From: JAWXCE01 sp034440495
Lineage (GTDB): Bacteria > Pseudomonadota > Alphaproteobacteria > Rhizobiales > Rhodomicrobiaceae
Reading direction: 5' to 3'
Length of the DNA: 64,000 nucleotides
Assembly (NCBI GenBank): GCA_034440495.1
Contig: JAWXCE010000073.1
Span: 1 to 64,000, forward strand
A program made the position numbers and the translations under genes. A model generated the notes under the pieces. The model was given only the letters and a program-made list of their open reading frames with translations, was not told the origin of the DNA and ran no database searches. Positions 8,807 to 18,959 of this stretch are shown piece by piece. Numbering within the stretch: position 1 is the first letter of the stretch; every line of letters starts with the position of its first letter.

Positions 8807-11746
8807 TTATGCCTGCTGATGCGCTGTAAGCGCTCCATGGCAATGCTTGTATTTTTTCCCTGAACCGCATGGGCAAACCGCGTTTCGCGACACCTTGCCC
8901 CAAGTGTCCGGGTCGGTCGGATTGACGCCCGCTTGTCCACCCTTGGCGCGCGCGGCCTGCGCCGGAGCCGCCGCTGCGGCTTTTGAGGCGGCGTTGCGCG
9001 CCGCGCCGTTCGGTTTGCCACGCATCGGCGCTTTCGCCGCTGACAATCCGTTTCTTTGGGCCGCTGCGCCCGTGACTTTCGCTCTCCCCGCCGCGCCTGC
9101 GCGGTTGGCTCGGGTCACGGCTTCTGCGACGGCGAATTCGTCTTCACCGGTGCGCGGGTCGATGTGATGACCTTCCATCGGGGGCAGTTCAAAGTCGTCG
9201 ATGTCCGGCGCGTCGCCCGGCTGCGCAAGTTGCACATGCATCAATTGGCCAGTCACCGCCTCGCGCAGGCGCTCCAACATGCTCTCGAACAAAGTGAAGC
9301 TCTCGCTTTTGTATTCGTTTAGCGGATCACGCTGGCCATAGCCGCGCAGACCGATCACCTGCCGCAAATGCTCCAACGTGACGAGATGTTCGCGCCATAA
9401 GTGGTCGAGCGTTTGCAGAACTACGGCCTTTTCGATCTGACGCATCAACCCGGAGCCAACTTCGGCGGCTTTTTTGGCGGCAGCGGCGTCAACGCGCTCC
9501 ATCAGACGTTCGCGAATTTCCTCGTCCGCGATGCCCTCCTCAGTGGCCCATTCCTTGACTGGCACGTTAATGTTAAAGACGTTCTTAACTTCCTCATTAA
9601 GCCCATCAACATCCCATTGCTCGGCATAGGCCTGCTCGGGGATGAATTTAGCGACAAGATCCTCGACAACCTCGCGGCGCATGTCGGCCACGCTGGAGGC
9701 AATGTCCTCGTCGTTCATCATGTCGATGCGCTGCTCGAAGATCACCTTGCGTTGATCGTTCATCACGTCGTCGTATTTGAGCAGGTTTTTGCGCGTATCG
9801 AAGTTGCGTGCCTCCACCTTCGATTGCGCTTTCTCCAGCGCCTTGTTGATCCAGGGGTGGATGATGGCCTCGCCATCCTCAAGCCCAAGGCGGCGCAACA
9901 TGCCGTCCATGCGGTTGGAGCCGAAGATACGCATCAGATCGTCTTCTAGCGAAAGGAAAAATTTGGAGTTGCCGGGGTCGCCTTGGCGTCCGGATCGGCC
10001 GCGAAGCTGGTTGTCGATGCGGCGGCTTTCGTGGCGCTCGGTGCCAAGCACGTAAAGACCACCCGCAGAGATGGCGGTCGCTTTCTTCTCAGCAATTTCG
10101 GCGGCGATGACATCGCGCTGCGTCTTGATCTGGCCATGTGATGGCTCGCGGCTATCGGCTGTCTCGGCGTCGATCCAGTGCGCGATGCGCATGTCGAGGT
10201 TGCCGCCAAGCTGGATGTCCGTGCCGCGTCCGGCCATGTTGGTCGCGATGGTGACAGCGCCCGGCACGCCCGCCTGCGCGATGATGAACGCTTCCTGCTC
10301 GTGAAAGCGGGCGTTCAGCACCTGATGCTCGATATTCTGCTTTTTTAACTCGGCCGAAAGGGTTTCGGACTTTTCAATTGAAGTCGTGCCAACCAGAAGC
10401 GGCTGGCCACGCTCGCGGCAATCGCCGATCAGCTTGATGATGGCGTCGTATTTTTCCTTGGCGGTGCGATAAACCTCGTCGTCTTCGTCCTTGCGGCTCA
10501 TTGGGCGGTTGGTCGGAATTTCCAGCACTTCAAGTCCGTAAATGTCCATGAACTCGTTGGCTTCCGTCACCGCAGTGCCGGTCATGCCCGCAAGCTTGTC
10601 GTAAAGACGGAAAAAGTTCTGGAACGTGATCGAGGCGAGCGTCTGGTTTTCGCTCTGCACGTCAACGTTTTCCTTGGCTTCCAGCGCCTGGTGCAGGCCT
10701 TCCGAATAACGGCGGCCTTCCATCATGCGGCCCGTGAACTCGTCGATGATAACGACGGCGTTATTCTTCACGATGTAGTCGCGGTCGCGCAGGAACAATT
10801 TGTGAGCACGCAAAGCCTGGTTTACGTGATGGACAAACGAGACATTCTCCACGTCATAAAGGGTTGTGTCTTTCTCCAGCAGGCCCGCCTCGCGCAGCAG
10901 CACCTCGACATGCTCGTTGCCCGCCTCGGTAAGGACGACCGAGCGTAGTTTCTCGTCCAGTTCGAAATCTTCGGCGACAAGCTGCGGAATGATTTTATCG
11001 ACACTAATATATTGGTGCGCTTTATCCTCGACGGCGCCCGAGATGATAAGCGGCGTGCGCGCTTCGTCGACCAGAATGCTGTCCACCTCATCGACGATGG
11101 CGAAGTTGTGGGTGGCGTTATCGCCTTGCCGCCCGCCGAACTGCACCATATCCTTGATACTGTACTTCATATTATCGCGGAGGTAATCGAAGCCGAATTC
11201 GTTGTTCGTGCCGTAGGTAACATCGCAGCCATAGGCCGCGCGGCGCTGATCGTCGCTTAGTTCGTGGGTGATGCATCCGACTGTCAACCCCAGAAATTTG
11301 TAAACATTGCCCATCCACTCCGCGTCGCGGCGGGCTAGGTAGTCGTTGACGGTGACGACATGAACGCCGCGCCCGGTGAGCGCGTTCAGATAGACGGGCA
11401 AGGTGGCGACCAGGGTTTTGCCCTCGCCGGTTTTCATCTCGGAGATTTTACCGTCGTGCAGAACCATGCCGCCGATTAACTGCATGTCGAAATGGCGCTG
11501 TCCGAGCGTCCGCTTGGCGGCTTCCCGAACTGTAGCAAAAGCCGGAACGAGAAGGTCGTCGATGGCTGCGCCATCCGCGATTTGCCTGCGAAAATTCGCT
11601 GTGCGGCCGCGCAACTCCTCATCACTTAACGCGATGACGCTGTCTTCCTCCGCATTGATTTCATCCACACGGGATCGATAAGCCTTGAGCTTGCGGTCGT
11701 TGGAATTGCCGAAGATGCGCGATGCGAGAGATGCAACCGATAACAT
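8807..11746 (-). CDS. secA: Preprotein translocase ATPase subunit SecA
   Basis: SecA drives post-translational export through SecYEG. The Walker A motif MKTGEGKTL lies near residue 105, and the DEAD-type box appears as [13 protein letters not shown]. The MTGTA and [10 protein letters not shown] helicase motifs are present. The C-terminal zinc finger [14 protein letters not shown] that binds SecB and phospholipid is intact, preceded by a long Ala/Gly-rich linker. The length of about 979 residues is slightly above average. The ATG at 11746 is preferred because GAGG lies six bases upstream and the protein then begins like other alphaproteobacterial SecAs; an ATG four codons upstream is possible. 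Confidence 0.96.
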   Translation of the reverse strand: MLSVASLASRIFGNSNDRKLKAYRSRVDEINAEEDSVIALSDEELRGRTANFRRQIADGAAIDDLLVPAFATVREAAKRTLGQRHFDMQLIGGMVLHDGKISEMKTGEGKTLVATLPVYLNALTGRGVHVVTVNDYLARRDAEWMGNVYKFLGLTVGCITHELSDDQRRAAYGCDVTYGTNNEFGFDYLRDNMKYSIKDMVQFGGRQGDNATHNFAIVDEVDSILVDEARTPLIISGAVEDKAHQYISVDKIIPQLVAEDFELDEKLRSVVLTEAGNEHVEVLLREAGLLEKDTTLYDVENVSFVHHVNQALRAHKLFLRDRDYIVKNNAVVIIDEFTGRMMEGRRYSEGLHQALEAKENVDVQSENQTLASITFQNFFRLYDKLAGMTGTAVTEANEFMDIYGLEVLEIPTNRPMSRKDEDDEVYRTAKEKYDAIIKLIGDCRERGQPLLVGTTSIEKSETLSAELKKQNIEHQVLNARFHEQEAFIIAQAGVPGAVTIATNMAGRGTDIQLGGNLDMRIAHWIDAETADSREPSHGQIKTQRDVIAAEIAEKKATAISAGGLYVLGTERHESRRIDNQLRGRSGRQGDPGNSKFFLSLEDDLMRIFGSNRMDGMLRRLGLEDGEAIIHPWINKALEKAQSKVEARNFDTRKNLLKYDDVMNDQRKVIFEQRIDMMNDEDIASSVADMRREVVEDLVAKFIPEQAYAEQWDVDGLNEEVKNVFNINVPVKEWATEEGIADEEIRERLMERVDAAAAKKAAEVGSGLMRQIEKAVVLQTLDHLWREHLVTLEHLRQVIGLRGYGQRDPLNEYKSESFTLFESMLERLREAVTGQLMHVQLAQPGDAPDIDDFELPPMEGHHIDPRTGEDEFAVAEAVTRANRAGAAGRAKVTGAAAQRNGLSAAKAPMRGKPNGAARNAASKAAAAAPAQAARAKGGQAGVNPTDPDTWGKVSRNAVCPCGSGKKYKHCHGALTAHQQA

Positions 11747-12107
11747 GCAAAGCCTCATAGGTGATGAGCCGGGATGAATTGCTTTGCCTGTTGCAATTCA
11801 TCTGATCCACTTATTGTCCGGCGTCATTCACAGTTGGATGTACGCTCAATTTAAAGCGATGTTCTTAATTGATATAAAAAGCTTGCGCGTTTTTTGCGCA
11901 AGAGGTTTATGACCCTTGGCGTTAACTAAGCTTCGTCGAGAGATAAGCGGCAGAGCCGTGGTTGTCAACGCGGACACAAGCGCTGTTGGGCAATACAAGC
12001 CGCAACGGATAAGGATTTGTGAATAGGTTTTGCCGCGGGTTGAACACAGTTCGTCGCCATGTTGCCCCGCGATACAATTTTGGCCAAAAACCGTTGAGGA
12101 AAAACCC
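11747..12107. promoter_or_regulatory. Divergent promoter region between secA and the parvulin gene
   Basis: About 360 bases separate two divergent genes and must hold both promoters. A 7-base inverted repeat CTTGCGC / GCGCAAG with a T-rich loop lies at 11882-11902. No confident -35/-10 pair was assigned. Short frames here have no recognisable product. Confidence 0.45.
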
Positions 12108-12974
12108 GTGACGTTACGCTCTCTTATTCTTGCAGCCGCCGCAGCGGCAATACTCGCGCCCGTCGCATTCACTAGCGCGCAGGCCGTCGGCCCCATAGCC
12201 CGTGTGAACGGTCAGGACATCAGCGAGGCGGAAATCGCTATCGCCGAGACCGAGTTTGGTTCTGTGATCGCCGGACTTCCAACCGAAGCCCGCCGCCGCG
12301 TGATTGTCGAGTACCTTATTGAGGCGCATCTTCTTGCCGAAGCGGCAAGAAAGGAAAAGCTCGACTCCGGCGCCGAGTTTGAAAGCCGCATCAGCTATTT
12401 CAAGCTGCGCGCCCTTCGCGATCTGTTCATCGAGAAAAAAGGCAAAGAGCAGGTAACGGAAGCGGCCGCAAAAGCCGTGTATCAGGAACAGGTCGGCAAA
12501 CTGAAGCCAGAGCCTGAAGTGTCCGCGAAACACATTTTGGTGAAAACCGAGGACGAAGCCAAGGCAGTTATCAAGGAACTTGCTGGCGGCGCGGACTTCG
12601 GCGAGATCGCTAAAGCAAAATCGCTGGACACAGGTTCAGGCGGCTCGGGCGGCGATCTAGGCTATTTCACCCGCAATCAGATGGTGAAGCCTTTTGAGGA
12701 CAGTGCTTTCGCGCTCAAAAAAGGCGAGACTTCCGCGCCAGTGCAGACTGAATTTGGCTGGCACGTTATCAGGATCGACGATGTGCGCGAGCGCGCATTG
12801 CCGGGCTTTGATGAAGTGAAGGATCAGATCACCGCTTCGCTGGTGCAGACCAAAGTGCAGGAAATGGTGCAGGGCCTGCGCGGTACGGCTAAAATCGAAA
12901 TTCTCGACGCCCAAATCAAAAAAGTGATGGAAGACGAGGCGGACGCAGCAACGCAGCCGCAGACAAAACAGTAG
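12108..12974 (+). CDS. Periplasmic peptidyl-prolyl isomerase (parvulin/SurA type)
   Basis: The protein assists folding of exported proteins by proline isomerisation. The start is a GTG at 12108, chosen because GAGGAAAA precedes it and a signal peptide (about residues 1-26, ending TSAQA) then follows directly. The N-terminal domain is SurA-like and helical. A parvulin domain spans about residues 140-235, with [27 protein letters not shown] and FGWHVIRID. It is 288 residues long. It lies between divergent secA and argJ, the usual neighbourhood in Rhizobiales, and argJ starts 9 bases downstream. Confidence 0.9.
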   Translation: MTLRSLILAAAAAAILAPVAFTSAQAVGPIARVNGQDISEAEIAIAETEFGSVIAGLPTEARRRVIVEYLIEAHLLAEAARKEKLDSGAEFESRISYFKLRALRDLFIEKKGKEQVTEAAAKAVYQEQVGKLKPEPEVSAKHILVKTEDEAKAVIKELAGGADFGEIAKAKSLDTGSGGSGGDLGYFTRNQMVKPFEDSAFALKKGETSAPVQTEFGWHVIRIDDVRERALPGFDEVKDQITASLVQTKVQEMVQGLRGTAKIEILDAQIKKVMEDEADAATQPQTKQ

Positions 12975-12982
12975 GACGAATT

Positions 12983-13447
12983 GTGAAGCGTTCGCCTTTC
13001 GCACCGGAAACGCTCGCCAGCTTGCCGCCAATCGAGGGCGTGCGGCTGGCGGTAGCGGAAGCAGGCATTCGATATAAAAACCGGAAAGACGTGCTGCTCG
13101 CTGTATTTGACGAGGGGGCGAAAGCTGGCGGTGTGCTGACCCAATCGAAAACAGCGTCAGCGCCAGTGCATTGGTGCCGCGCACAACTTGCTCATGGGCG
13201 GGTAAGAGCGCTTATCGTAAATTCGGGCAACTCGAACGCTTTCACGGGCATGCGTGGCGTCGAGACTGTACTTGCAATCGCGAATATCGCCGCCTCTGCT
13301 GCCACTTGTGCTCCTGGGGAAGTGTTCATCGCCTCGACCGGCGTTATTGGCGAGCCGTTATCTCCCGCCAAATTCGAGGGTGTCCTGGATCGGTTGGCAG
13401 TCGAGGCCGAACCGGATCGATTTGAAGACGCCGCCCCGCCATCATGA
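12983..13447 (+). CDS. argJ: Glutamate N-acetyltransferase ArgJ, N-terminal portion (frame-disrupted gene)
   Basis: ArgJ moves the acetyl group from N-acetylornithine to glutamate in arginine synthesis. This frame (GTG start, 154 residues) carries the N-terminal half of the family: [24 protein letters not shown] and [12 protein letters not shown]. It ends at TGA 13445-13447, where an intact family member would continue in the frame of the next ORF. Alignment by eye suggests one missing G in the CCGCC stretch at about 13436-13440. The break lies upstream of the autoproteolysis site, so neither half alone matches the mature alpha or beta chain. It is either a real mutation or a consensus error. 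Confidence 0.82.
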   Translation: MKRSPFAPETLASLPPIEGVRLAVAEAGIRYKNRKDVLLAVFDEGAKAGGVLTQSKTASAPVHWCRAQLAHGRVRALIVNSGNSNAFTGMRGVETVLAIANIAASAATCAPGEVFIASTGVIGEPLSPAKFEGVLDRLAVEAEPDRFEDAAPPS

Positions 13448-14220
13448 CGACGGACACCTTCCCAAAGCTCGCCACCCGGCAGGCCGAAATCGACGGCAAG
13501 ATCGTGACGCTGAACGGCATCGCGAAAGGCTCTGGCATGATCGCGCCGGACATGGCGACGATGCTGGCGTTTTTATTCACCGACGCGCCTATCTCAAGCG
13601 ACGTTCTCACCGCCCTTTGCCGGGAGCATTCGCAAACCACGTTCAACGCCATCACCGTCGATAGCGACACCTCGACCAGCGATACGCTGCTGCTGTTCGC
13701 GACCGGCGCCGCGGCGAAGCGCGGCGTTCCCGACATCACCCGCATAGACGATCCCGAACTTGCCGGGTTTTCCATTGCCTTGCACGCGCTGATGCTCGAT
13801 CTGGCGTTACAGATTGTCAAAGACGGCGAAGGCGTATCCAAGCTTATAAGCGTGCATGTACACGGCGCGGCAAGCGCGGCGGCGGCCAAGCGCATCGCCA
13901 TGTCGATCGCCAACTCGCCGCTTGTCAAAACCGCCATTGCGGGTGAAGACCCCAACTGGGGCCGCATCGTCATGGCGGTCGGTAAATCGGGCGAGGAGGC
14001 GGATCGCGACCGGCTCGCGATCTGGTTCGGCGACATCCCCGTCGCCGCTGCTGGCATGGTGCATCCGGACTACCGCGAGGCGCAGGGCGCGGCGTACATG
14101 AAGGGCCGCGAAATCGATATCCGCGTCGACGCCGGCGTTGGCGGCGAGGGGCAAGCAATGGTGTGGGGCTGCGATCTGACAGCGGCGTACATCCAGATCA
14201 ACGCCGATTACCGCAGCTAG
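13444..14220 (+). CDS. argJ: Glutamate N-acetyltransferase ArgJ, C-terminal portion (frame-disrupted gene)
   Basis: This frame continues ArgJ from [13 protein letters not shown] to the normal C-terminal ending IQINADYRS. It contains the autocleavage region [15 protein letters not shown] around residues 28-42; in the family the Thr of ATML becomes the nucleophile after self-cleavage. The substrate residues of EDPNWGRI and the NSPLVKTA stretch are present. Its ATG overlaps the stop of the upstream half as ATGA, so reinitiation could in principle yield two chains that assemble. The catalytic residues look intact; only the reading frame is broken. Confidence 0.82.
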   Translation: MTTDTFPKLATRQAEIDGKIVTLNGIAKGSGMIAPDMATMLAFLFTDAPISSDVLTALCREHSQTTFNAITVDSDTSTSDTLLLFATGAAAKRGVPDITRIDDPELAGFSIALHALMLDLALQIVKDGEGVSKLISVHVHGAASAAAAKRIAMSIANSPLVKTAIAGEDPNWGRIVMAVGKSGEEADRDRLAIWFGDIPVAAAGMVHPDYREAQGAAYMKGREIDIRVDAGVGGEGQAMVWGCDLTAAYIQINADYRS

Positions 14221-14331
14221 AGTGTTATAAGTTTGCACAATTTACGGCTTGTGCGGCCCTGAATCGTGCTCTATTCGCTTCAGACCATTCTGCACCCACC
14301 ACGCGCTTCCACACAAACTGGCACTAGAATC

Positions 14332-15444
14332 ATGCCCTTCAGACCGGATATAGAAGGCCTGCGTGGCGTCGCCGTTTTATTGGTTCTATTTTTTCATTTC
14401 GCCGCGCCAGGCTTTTCCAAAGGTTTTATTGGTCTCGATATATTTTTCGTGCTGTCAGGCTTTCTCATTACCGGGGTCATTCAAAGGGAAATTCCGGAGA
14501 ACCGTTTCTCCATCACCCGGTTCTGGTCGCGGCGCGTGAAGCGACTGTTTCCGGCGCTATTCGCCACGGTCTGCTTATCCAGCCTATGCGCATGGTTCAT
14601 TCTTGGCCCGAGCGATTTTGCAGTCTTTCAGAAATCTGTGATCGCCTCGATTTTTTCCTACGCGAATATTTTCTTTTATTACACGGTCAATTTTGAAACG
14701 TCGCCACCCATCATGCATCCCCTCCTCAACGTGTGGTCGTTATCGGTTGAGGAGCAGTTTTACTTTGTCTGGCCGTTGATGCTCGCCGCAGCGCTCACGC
14801 GCCTCACGCACAAAACCTGCCTTATGCTCACCGCCGCGCTCATCGTTGCATCACTTGTGATTTCCGAGCTTCTCGTGCGAGGCGGCGGCACAGGCGCTTT
14901 TTATCTTTTGCCTGGGCGGGCGTGGGAGCTTCTCATTGGCGCCTTTCTAGCTCTCAGCCGCGCCCAGATACGGTGGACGGGTTTGAGCAATGGTGTGGCG
15001 ATTGTTGGCGCCGCTTTGCTTGGCGCTGCGCTGGTCGGCGTCGACGCGGGAACGGCGTTTCCCGGATTGTCGGCGCTTATCCCATGCGCTGGCGCCGCGC
15101 TCATAGTTCTCGCAGGCTCAAGCGGCGGCGGGATTATCGGGAGTTTTCTCTCAATTGTGCCGCTGCGCTTTGCCGGACGAATATCGTATTCGCTTTATCT
15201 CATTCACTGGCCGGTGATCTCAATCACAATGTTTTACACAAAAGAACCGTTATCGGCGGAATTGGGTATCGCGCTTTGCGCTCTAAGCTTTGGTCTTGCC
15301 GCCCTGATGTGGCGTTTTGTTGAAACGCCCTTCCGCGAGACATCCTTACGCCCCCGAATGGTGTTCGCGGCTGCTTTGTCCGCCGCTGTTCCCGTCGCGC
15401 TGGCCGCAGCAATATTCATCTACTCACAACCCATTCCCGCTTGA
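14332..15444 (+). CDS. Membrane-bound acyltransferase family 3 protein
   Basis: Acyltransferase-3 proteins acylate cell-surface polysaccharides or lipids. The N-terminus RPDIEGLRGVAVLLVL carries the RxxxGLRG signature, and the histidine of LFFHF is the conserved active-site residue. About ten hydrophobic segments follow, including SLYLIHWPV. At 370 residues it has only the membrane domain and no C-terminal SGNH hydrolase domain. The ATG at 14332 is chosen because it lies just before the signature. It stands apart from argJ and cysG, so the acceptor is unknown. Confidence 0.85.
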   Translation: MPFRPDIEGLRGVAVLLVLFFHFAAPGFSKGFIGLDIFFVLSGFLITGVIQREIPENRFSITRFWSRRVKRLFPALFATVCLSSLCAWFILGPSDFAVFQKSVIASIFSYANIFFYYTVNFETSPPIMHPLLNVWSLSVEEQFYFVWPLMLAAALTRLTHKTCLMLTAALIVASLVISELLVRGGGTGAFYLLPGRAWELLIGAFLALSRAQIRWTGLSNGVAIVGAALLGAALVGVDAGTAFPGLSALIPCAGAALIVLAGSSGGGIIGSFLSIVPLRFAGRISYSLYLIHWPVISITMFYTKEPLSAELGIALCALSFGLAALMWRFVETPFRETSLRPRMVFAAALSAAVPVALAAAIFIYSQPIPA

Positions 15445-15455
15445 GCGCATTAGCC

Positions 15456-15628
15456 ATTCCGGCTTCGCGTTTGCTATTCCGAACGCAAGAGCCGGATGAT
15501 TGAGATGGGATCGGATGTGCGATCCATCTCAAATCTGAATCCCCCTTTAAATTTTAATGTAGAGTGCGATTCAGAGTTTAGGCAGAAGCGCGCCATAGCG
15601 TTCAGCCTAAACTTGTCGCGCTCTACAT
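15456..15628. repeat. Cluster of three palindromic elements between the acyltransferase gene and cysG
   Basis: Three inverted repeats lie in tandem. The first, at 15456-15497, pairs ATTCCGGCT..GCGTT with AACGC..AGCCGGAT. The second, at 15501-15531, pairs TGAGATGGGATCG with CGATCCATCTCA. The third, at 15556-15628, pairs AATGTAGAG..AGTTTAGGC with GCCTAAACT..CTCTACATT. The first may double as a terminator-like hairpin for the upstream gene. The third begins ATGTAGAGTGCGATTCA, close to ATGTAGAGCCGATTCA at 44519, so it belongs to a dispersed family. Confidence 0.75.
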
Positions 15629-15674
15629 TTTATTGTGCGGAACAGCGCCCGAGGCGCAGCTTCATGGCTTGGCA

Positions 15675-17093
15675 ATGGATCATCTCCCAGTCTTTTTCGA
15701 CGTCCGCGATAAGAAAGTCGTTATAACCGGCGGCGGCACAGTGGCGGCGCGCAAATCTGACATGGCGCTCAGGGCGGGTGCGCGCGTTGTCGTATTCGCG
15801 GATGAGCTGTCCGCTGAATTCAAGGACATAGAGGCTCACGAGCGCTTCGCCCACCAGCCCGGCTTCCCGACCCAGGAAGACGTAAACAACGCCGTTCTGG
15901 TGTACGGCGGCGAGGAGGATCTGGAGCTTGACGGGGCATTATTTCGCATGGCCCGCGCGGCCCGAACTCCGTGCAACGTAGCCGACACACAGCAGTTCTG
16001 CGATTTTATCACGCCAGCGATCCTCGACCGCTCGCCCATCGTCGCCGCCGTGTCGTCGTCCGGCGCATCGCCGATCCTTGCCCGGTCCATCAAAGCGCAA
16101 CTCGAAACCATCGTGCCGCCGAATTACGGCGATCTTGCCGAGTGGGCCAAGGGCTTTCGCGAGGAGGTGGCCGCGAGGCTGACCGACGGCGCCGACCGCC
16201 GCCGTTTCTGGGAAATCGTGATGGATGGCCCCGTCGCCGCCAGCTTCCTGGCCGGCGCGGTAACGGAAGCCGAAGCCGAGTTGCGAACCACGCTTGACGC
16301 AGAAGCCGACGGCGTGAGCAGGGGCGTGCGCGGCGAGGTTTATCTCGTAGGGGCGGGACCGGGCGATCCTGACCTTCTCACTTTCCGCGCGCTGCGGCTC
16401 ATGCAGAAAGCCGAAGTCGTGCTTTATGACCGGCTTATCGGCCCGCAAATCCTCAACCTCGTCCGGCGCGATGCGGAGCGCATTTTCGTGGGTAAGGAGC
16501 AGCAGAATCATGTGATGCCGCAGGAGGACATCAGTCGCATGTTGGTGCGGCTCGCGAAAGAGGGCAAGCGCGTGCTGCGGCTGAAGGGCGGCGACCCGTT
16601 CATTTTTGGCCGTGGCGGTGAGGAGATTGAGGAACTGGCGCGCGAGGGCATTCCGTTTCAGGTGGTGCCCGGCATTACTGCGGCGGCAGGCTGCGCGGCC
16701 TACGCGGGCATTCCGCTCACTCACCGCGACCACGCGCAGACGTGCATTTTCGTGACCGCGCACATGAAAAAAGATGGCGCGCTGGATTTGAACTGGGATG
16801 TGCTGGTTCGCCCGCATCAAACGCTCGCCGTTTACATGGGGCTATCGACCTTGGGCGCGCTGACTACGCAGTTGATGCAGCACGGCGCCGCTGGCGACTT
16901 ACCGGTGGCTGTGGTGGACAACGGCACCCGGCCCGATCAGCAGGTCATCACCGGCGTTCTGCGGGATATTGCGGAGAAGACAATGACAGCGGGTCTGCGC
17001 GGCCCGTCAATGGTCATCATTGGCACTGTTGTGACTTTACGCGAAAACCTTGCGTGGTTTGGCGCAAATGCGCGTCGAAACGCCAGCGGTTAA
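15675..17093 (+). CDS. cysG: Siroheme synthase (trifunctional CysG)
   Basis: CysG makes siroheme from uroporphyrinogen III by methylation, oxidation and iron insertion. The N-terminal Rossmann domain begins LPVFFDVRDKKVVITGGG, and the C-terminal uroporphyrinogen methyltransferase begins near residue 220 with VYLVGAGPGDPDLLT; LKGGDPFIFGRGGEE follows. At 472 residues it has the normal fused length. The ATG at 15675 is chosen because it directly precedes the Rossmann domain. Siroheme serves assimilatory sulfite and nitrite reductases, none of which is in the window. Confidence 0.93.
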   Translation: MDHLPVFFDVRDKKVVITGGGTVAARKSDMALRAGARVVVFADELSAEFKDIEAHERFAHQPGFPTQEDVNNAVLVYGGEEDLELDGALFRMARAARTPCNVADTQQFCDFITPAILDRSPIVAAVSSSGASPILARSIKAQLETIVPPNYGDLAEWAKGFREEVAARLTDGADRRRFWEIVMDGPVAASFLAGAVTEAEAELRTTLDAEADGVSRGVRGEVYLVGAGPGDPDLLTFRALRLMQKAEVVLYDRLIGPQILNLVRRDAERIFVGKEQQNHVMPQEDISRMLVRLAKEGKRVLRLKGGDPFIFGRGGEEIEELAREGIPFQVVPGITAAAGCAAYAGIPLTHRDHAQTCIFVTAHMKKDGALDLNWDVLVRPHQTLAVYMGLSTLGALTTQLMQHGAAGDLPVAVVDNGTRPDQQVITGVLRDIAEKTMTAGLRGPSMVIIGTVVTLRENLAWFGANARRNASG

Positions 17094-17464
17094 TCTCAGT
17101 TGCTCGCTTTTGAATACAGATTTTCCGACGAGTGAGCATGGCTGCTTTCTGTCGTTGCGCTTTAGCAACATTTAGCTGTAAAGTTGACATAAATTTTATC
17201 GCCCTGCATCCAAAGGCCTAAGTTTAGCCAGGACGTAATTTCGATTTTCTTAATTTCATGCATTTGATTTTGCTAAACTTTTGAGCGAATTAATAAAGAC
17301 TTTAGAAAATTTTAAGCCTGCCCACCCTTAAATTAAGTCCAAGTTTGGCCAAAACTCCCCTCTTGGCGCGCCGATTGTGACAGGTTATCAAAGAAGAGAT
17401 GAAAAACGGGCGCGAAAATTTAACGCGGCTCGACACCGAAATGGGCATTCCGGGGGGAAACTGT
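17094..17464. promoter_or_regulatory. AT-rich leader with inverted repeat upstream of the FadL-type gene
   Basis: This AT-rich stretch of about 370 bases has no gene. A 9-base inverted repeat, AAGTTTAGC at 17220-17228 and GCTAAACTT at 17272-17280, spans 43 bases; a related AAGTTTGGCC follows near 17341. TTGACA at 17184-17189 could be a -35 element, but no good -10 is apparent. A GGGGGGAAA ribosome binding site lies just before the ATG at 17465. The repeats may be a regulator site. Confidence 0.4.
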
Positions 17465-18811
17465 ATGACGCGAGTTCAAACTAATCTTAAATTTGGCGTA
17501 AGCGCAGTCGCAATTTTAGCCACATTCGCCGCATTTTCTCCGGCGTTTTCGGGCGCCTTTGCGCTTCGTGAGCAGTCCGCTTACTATCAGGGTATGTCAT
17601 ATGCAGGCGCTGCGGCGGGCAACGAACTCAGTTCGATGTTCTGGAACTCAGCCGCCGCCGCTGCCGCGCCTGGCTTCAACACAGAGTCGCACGCTGCGCT
17701 AATCATTCCCGACAGCACTCTGGAAGCCACAGGCGGCGCATTTTCGGCTGTTGGTGGCTTGAACGAAGAGTCGGGCGACATCGGCGATGGTGTCGTTCTG
17801 CCATCCAGCTATGCAAACTATCAAATTAACGAAAAACTCTTTCTGGGTCTGGCGATCAATACGCCCTTCGGTCTGGGGACGAAGCCTGATAATACCGACT
17901 GGGCTGGTTCTCCAATCGCTATTACTTCAGAAGTGTTTTCGATCAACGTTAATCCAACGGTCGCTTATAAACTGACAGACTCTCTAACAATCGGCGTTGG
18001 CGCACAGCTTCAATACATAGACGTGCGGCTTACAAACGGTGACAACCCACTCGTCCCGGGAGTTCAGGGCCGTGAGTTGGAAGGCGACGATTTCGGTGTT
18101 GGAGGAACGGCAGGTGTCATATGGAAACCAATCCCTGGCACTCAGATTGGCCTTGGCTATCGTTCAGCGATTGAGGTTAACCTTGAGGGCGACTTTAAAG
18201 GTGTCAGCAACGTAGCCGGACTTATAAATCGGAGCGTTACGGCAGATTTTATGCTTCCTGAGCTTGTCTCGCTCGGGCTTCAGCAGCGGCTGTCCGACCA
18301 GTGGACGGCTTATGGCACGGTCGAGTTTACAAACTGGGATCGCGTCGGCACTGTGCCGATCAAAGCGGACGTGCCCGTCAATAACGGCACCATCGATGTG
18401 CTTGAACTGAATTATCAGGACGGCTATTTCTACTCGCTTGGCCTTGAATACAAATATAATGACAAATGGACATTCCGCACCGGCGTCGCATACGAAGAAA
18501 CGCCAATCATAGATGAAGAGCGCAACGTGTTCCTTCCCGACGCAGACCGCCTCTGGTTGAGCCTTGGAGCTACGCACAAATATAGCGATCGCATAACAGT
18601 TGACCTCGCCTACACTCACATTTTTGCGGATGACACCAAAATCTGCCGTGAAACTGGCGTATCCAAAGGCGTGCCAACGGCGGTGCCATGCAGCTCTGCG
18701 GCTGGCACAGAGTTGATCCGCGCTGAAGGCGAGGCGAGCGTCGATATCATTTCCGCCAGTTTGAAAATGAAAATGGGCCATGTGCAAGAGCCGCTTGAGT
18801 CTCTGAAGTAA
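17465..18811 (+). CDS. OmpP1/FadL-family outer membrane transporter
   Basis: FadL-type proteins are 14-stranded outer-membrane barrels that take up long-chain fatty acids or other hydrophobic compounds. A signal peptide covers about residues 1-33. The mature protein begins AFALREQSA, the family N-terminal hatch signature, followed by SSMFWNSAAAA. The rest shows alternating beta strands and NTPFGLGTKPD. At 448 residues the length is normal. The ATG at 17465 is chosen for its GGGGGGAAA ribosome binding site; an upstream frame start at 17399 would add a non-signal leader. It is monocistronic with a strong terminator. The substrate is unknown. Confidence 0.9.
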   Translation: MTRVQTNLKFGVSAVAILATFAAFSPAFSGAFALREQSAYYQGMSYAGAAAGNELSSMFWNSAAAAAAPGFNTESHAALIIPDSTLEATGGAFSAVGGLNEESGDIGDGVVLPSSYANYQINEKLFLGLAINTPFGLGTKPDNTDWAGSPIAITSEVFSINVNPTVAYKLTDSLTIGVGAQLQYIDVRLTNGDNPLVPGVQGRELEGDDFGVGGTAGVIWKPIPGTQIGLGYRSAIEVNLEGDFKGVSNVAGLINRSVTADFMLPELVSLGLQQRLSDQWTAYGTVEFTNWDRVGTVPIKADVPVNNGTIDVLELNYQDGYFYSLGLEYKYNDKWTFRTGVAYEETPIIDEERNVFLPDADRLWLSLGATHKYSDRITVDLAYTHIFADDTKICRETGVSKGVPTAVPCSSAAGTELIRAEGEASVDIISASLKMKMGHVQEPLESLK

Positions 18812-18819
18812 CTGGCTTC

Positions 18820-18846
18820 GTGATCCACGTCCCGATCGTGGATCAC
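18820..18846. repeat. Perfect 10-base hairpin downstream of the FadL-type gene
   Basis: GTGATCCACG and CGTGGATCAC pair around a 7-base loop nine bases past the stop codon. It has no T-run and is followed by a second hairpin that does, so it may stabilise the mRNA end. Confidence 0.6.
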
Positions 18847-18861
18847 GCTAGGGAAAGGTCT

Positions 18862-18890
18862 GGCCGACGCTGGTTGCGTCGGCCTTTTTT
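18862..18890 (+). terminator. Intrinsic terminator of the FadL-type gene
   Basis: GGCCGACGC and GCGTCGGCC form a perfect 9-base stem with a 5-base loop, followed by six T residues. It lies about 50 bases after the stop. Confidence 0.9.
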
Positions 18891-18959
18891 ATGCGCCGTT
18901 TCTCGCCTCTATGTGAGTAATATGCTACTGTTGGACAAATGCCGGAGCAAGCACGGGTT

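Noticed and set aside
15939..16820. 293-residue minus-strand frame inside cysG
   Set aside because: It is fully antisense to conserved cysG domains, with His/Arg-rich composition typical of shadow frames.
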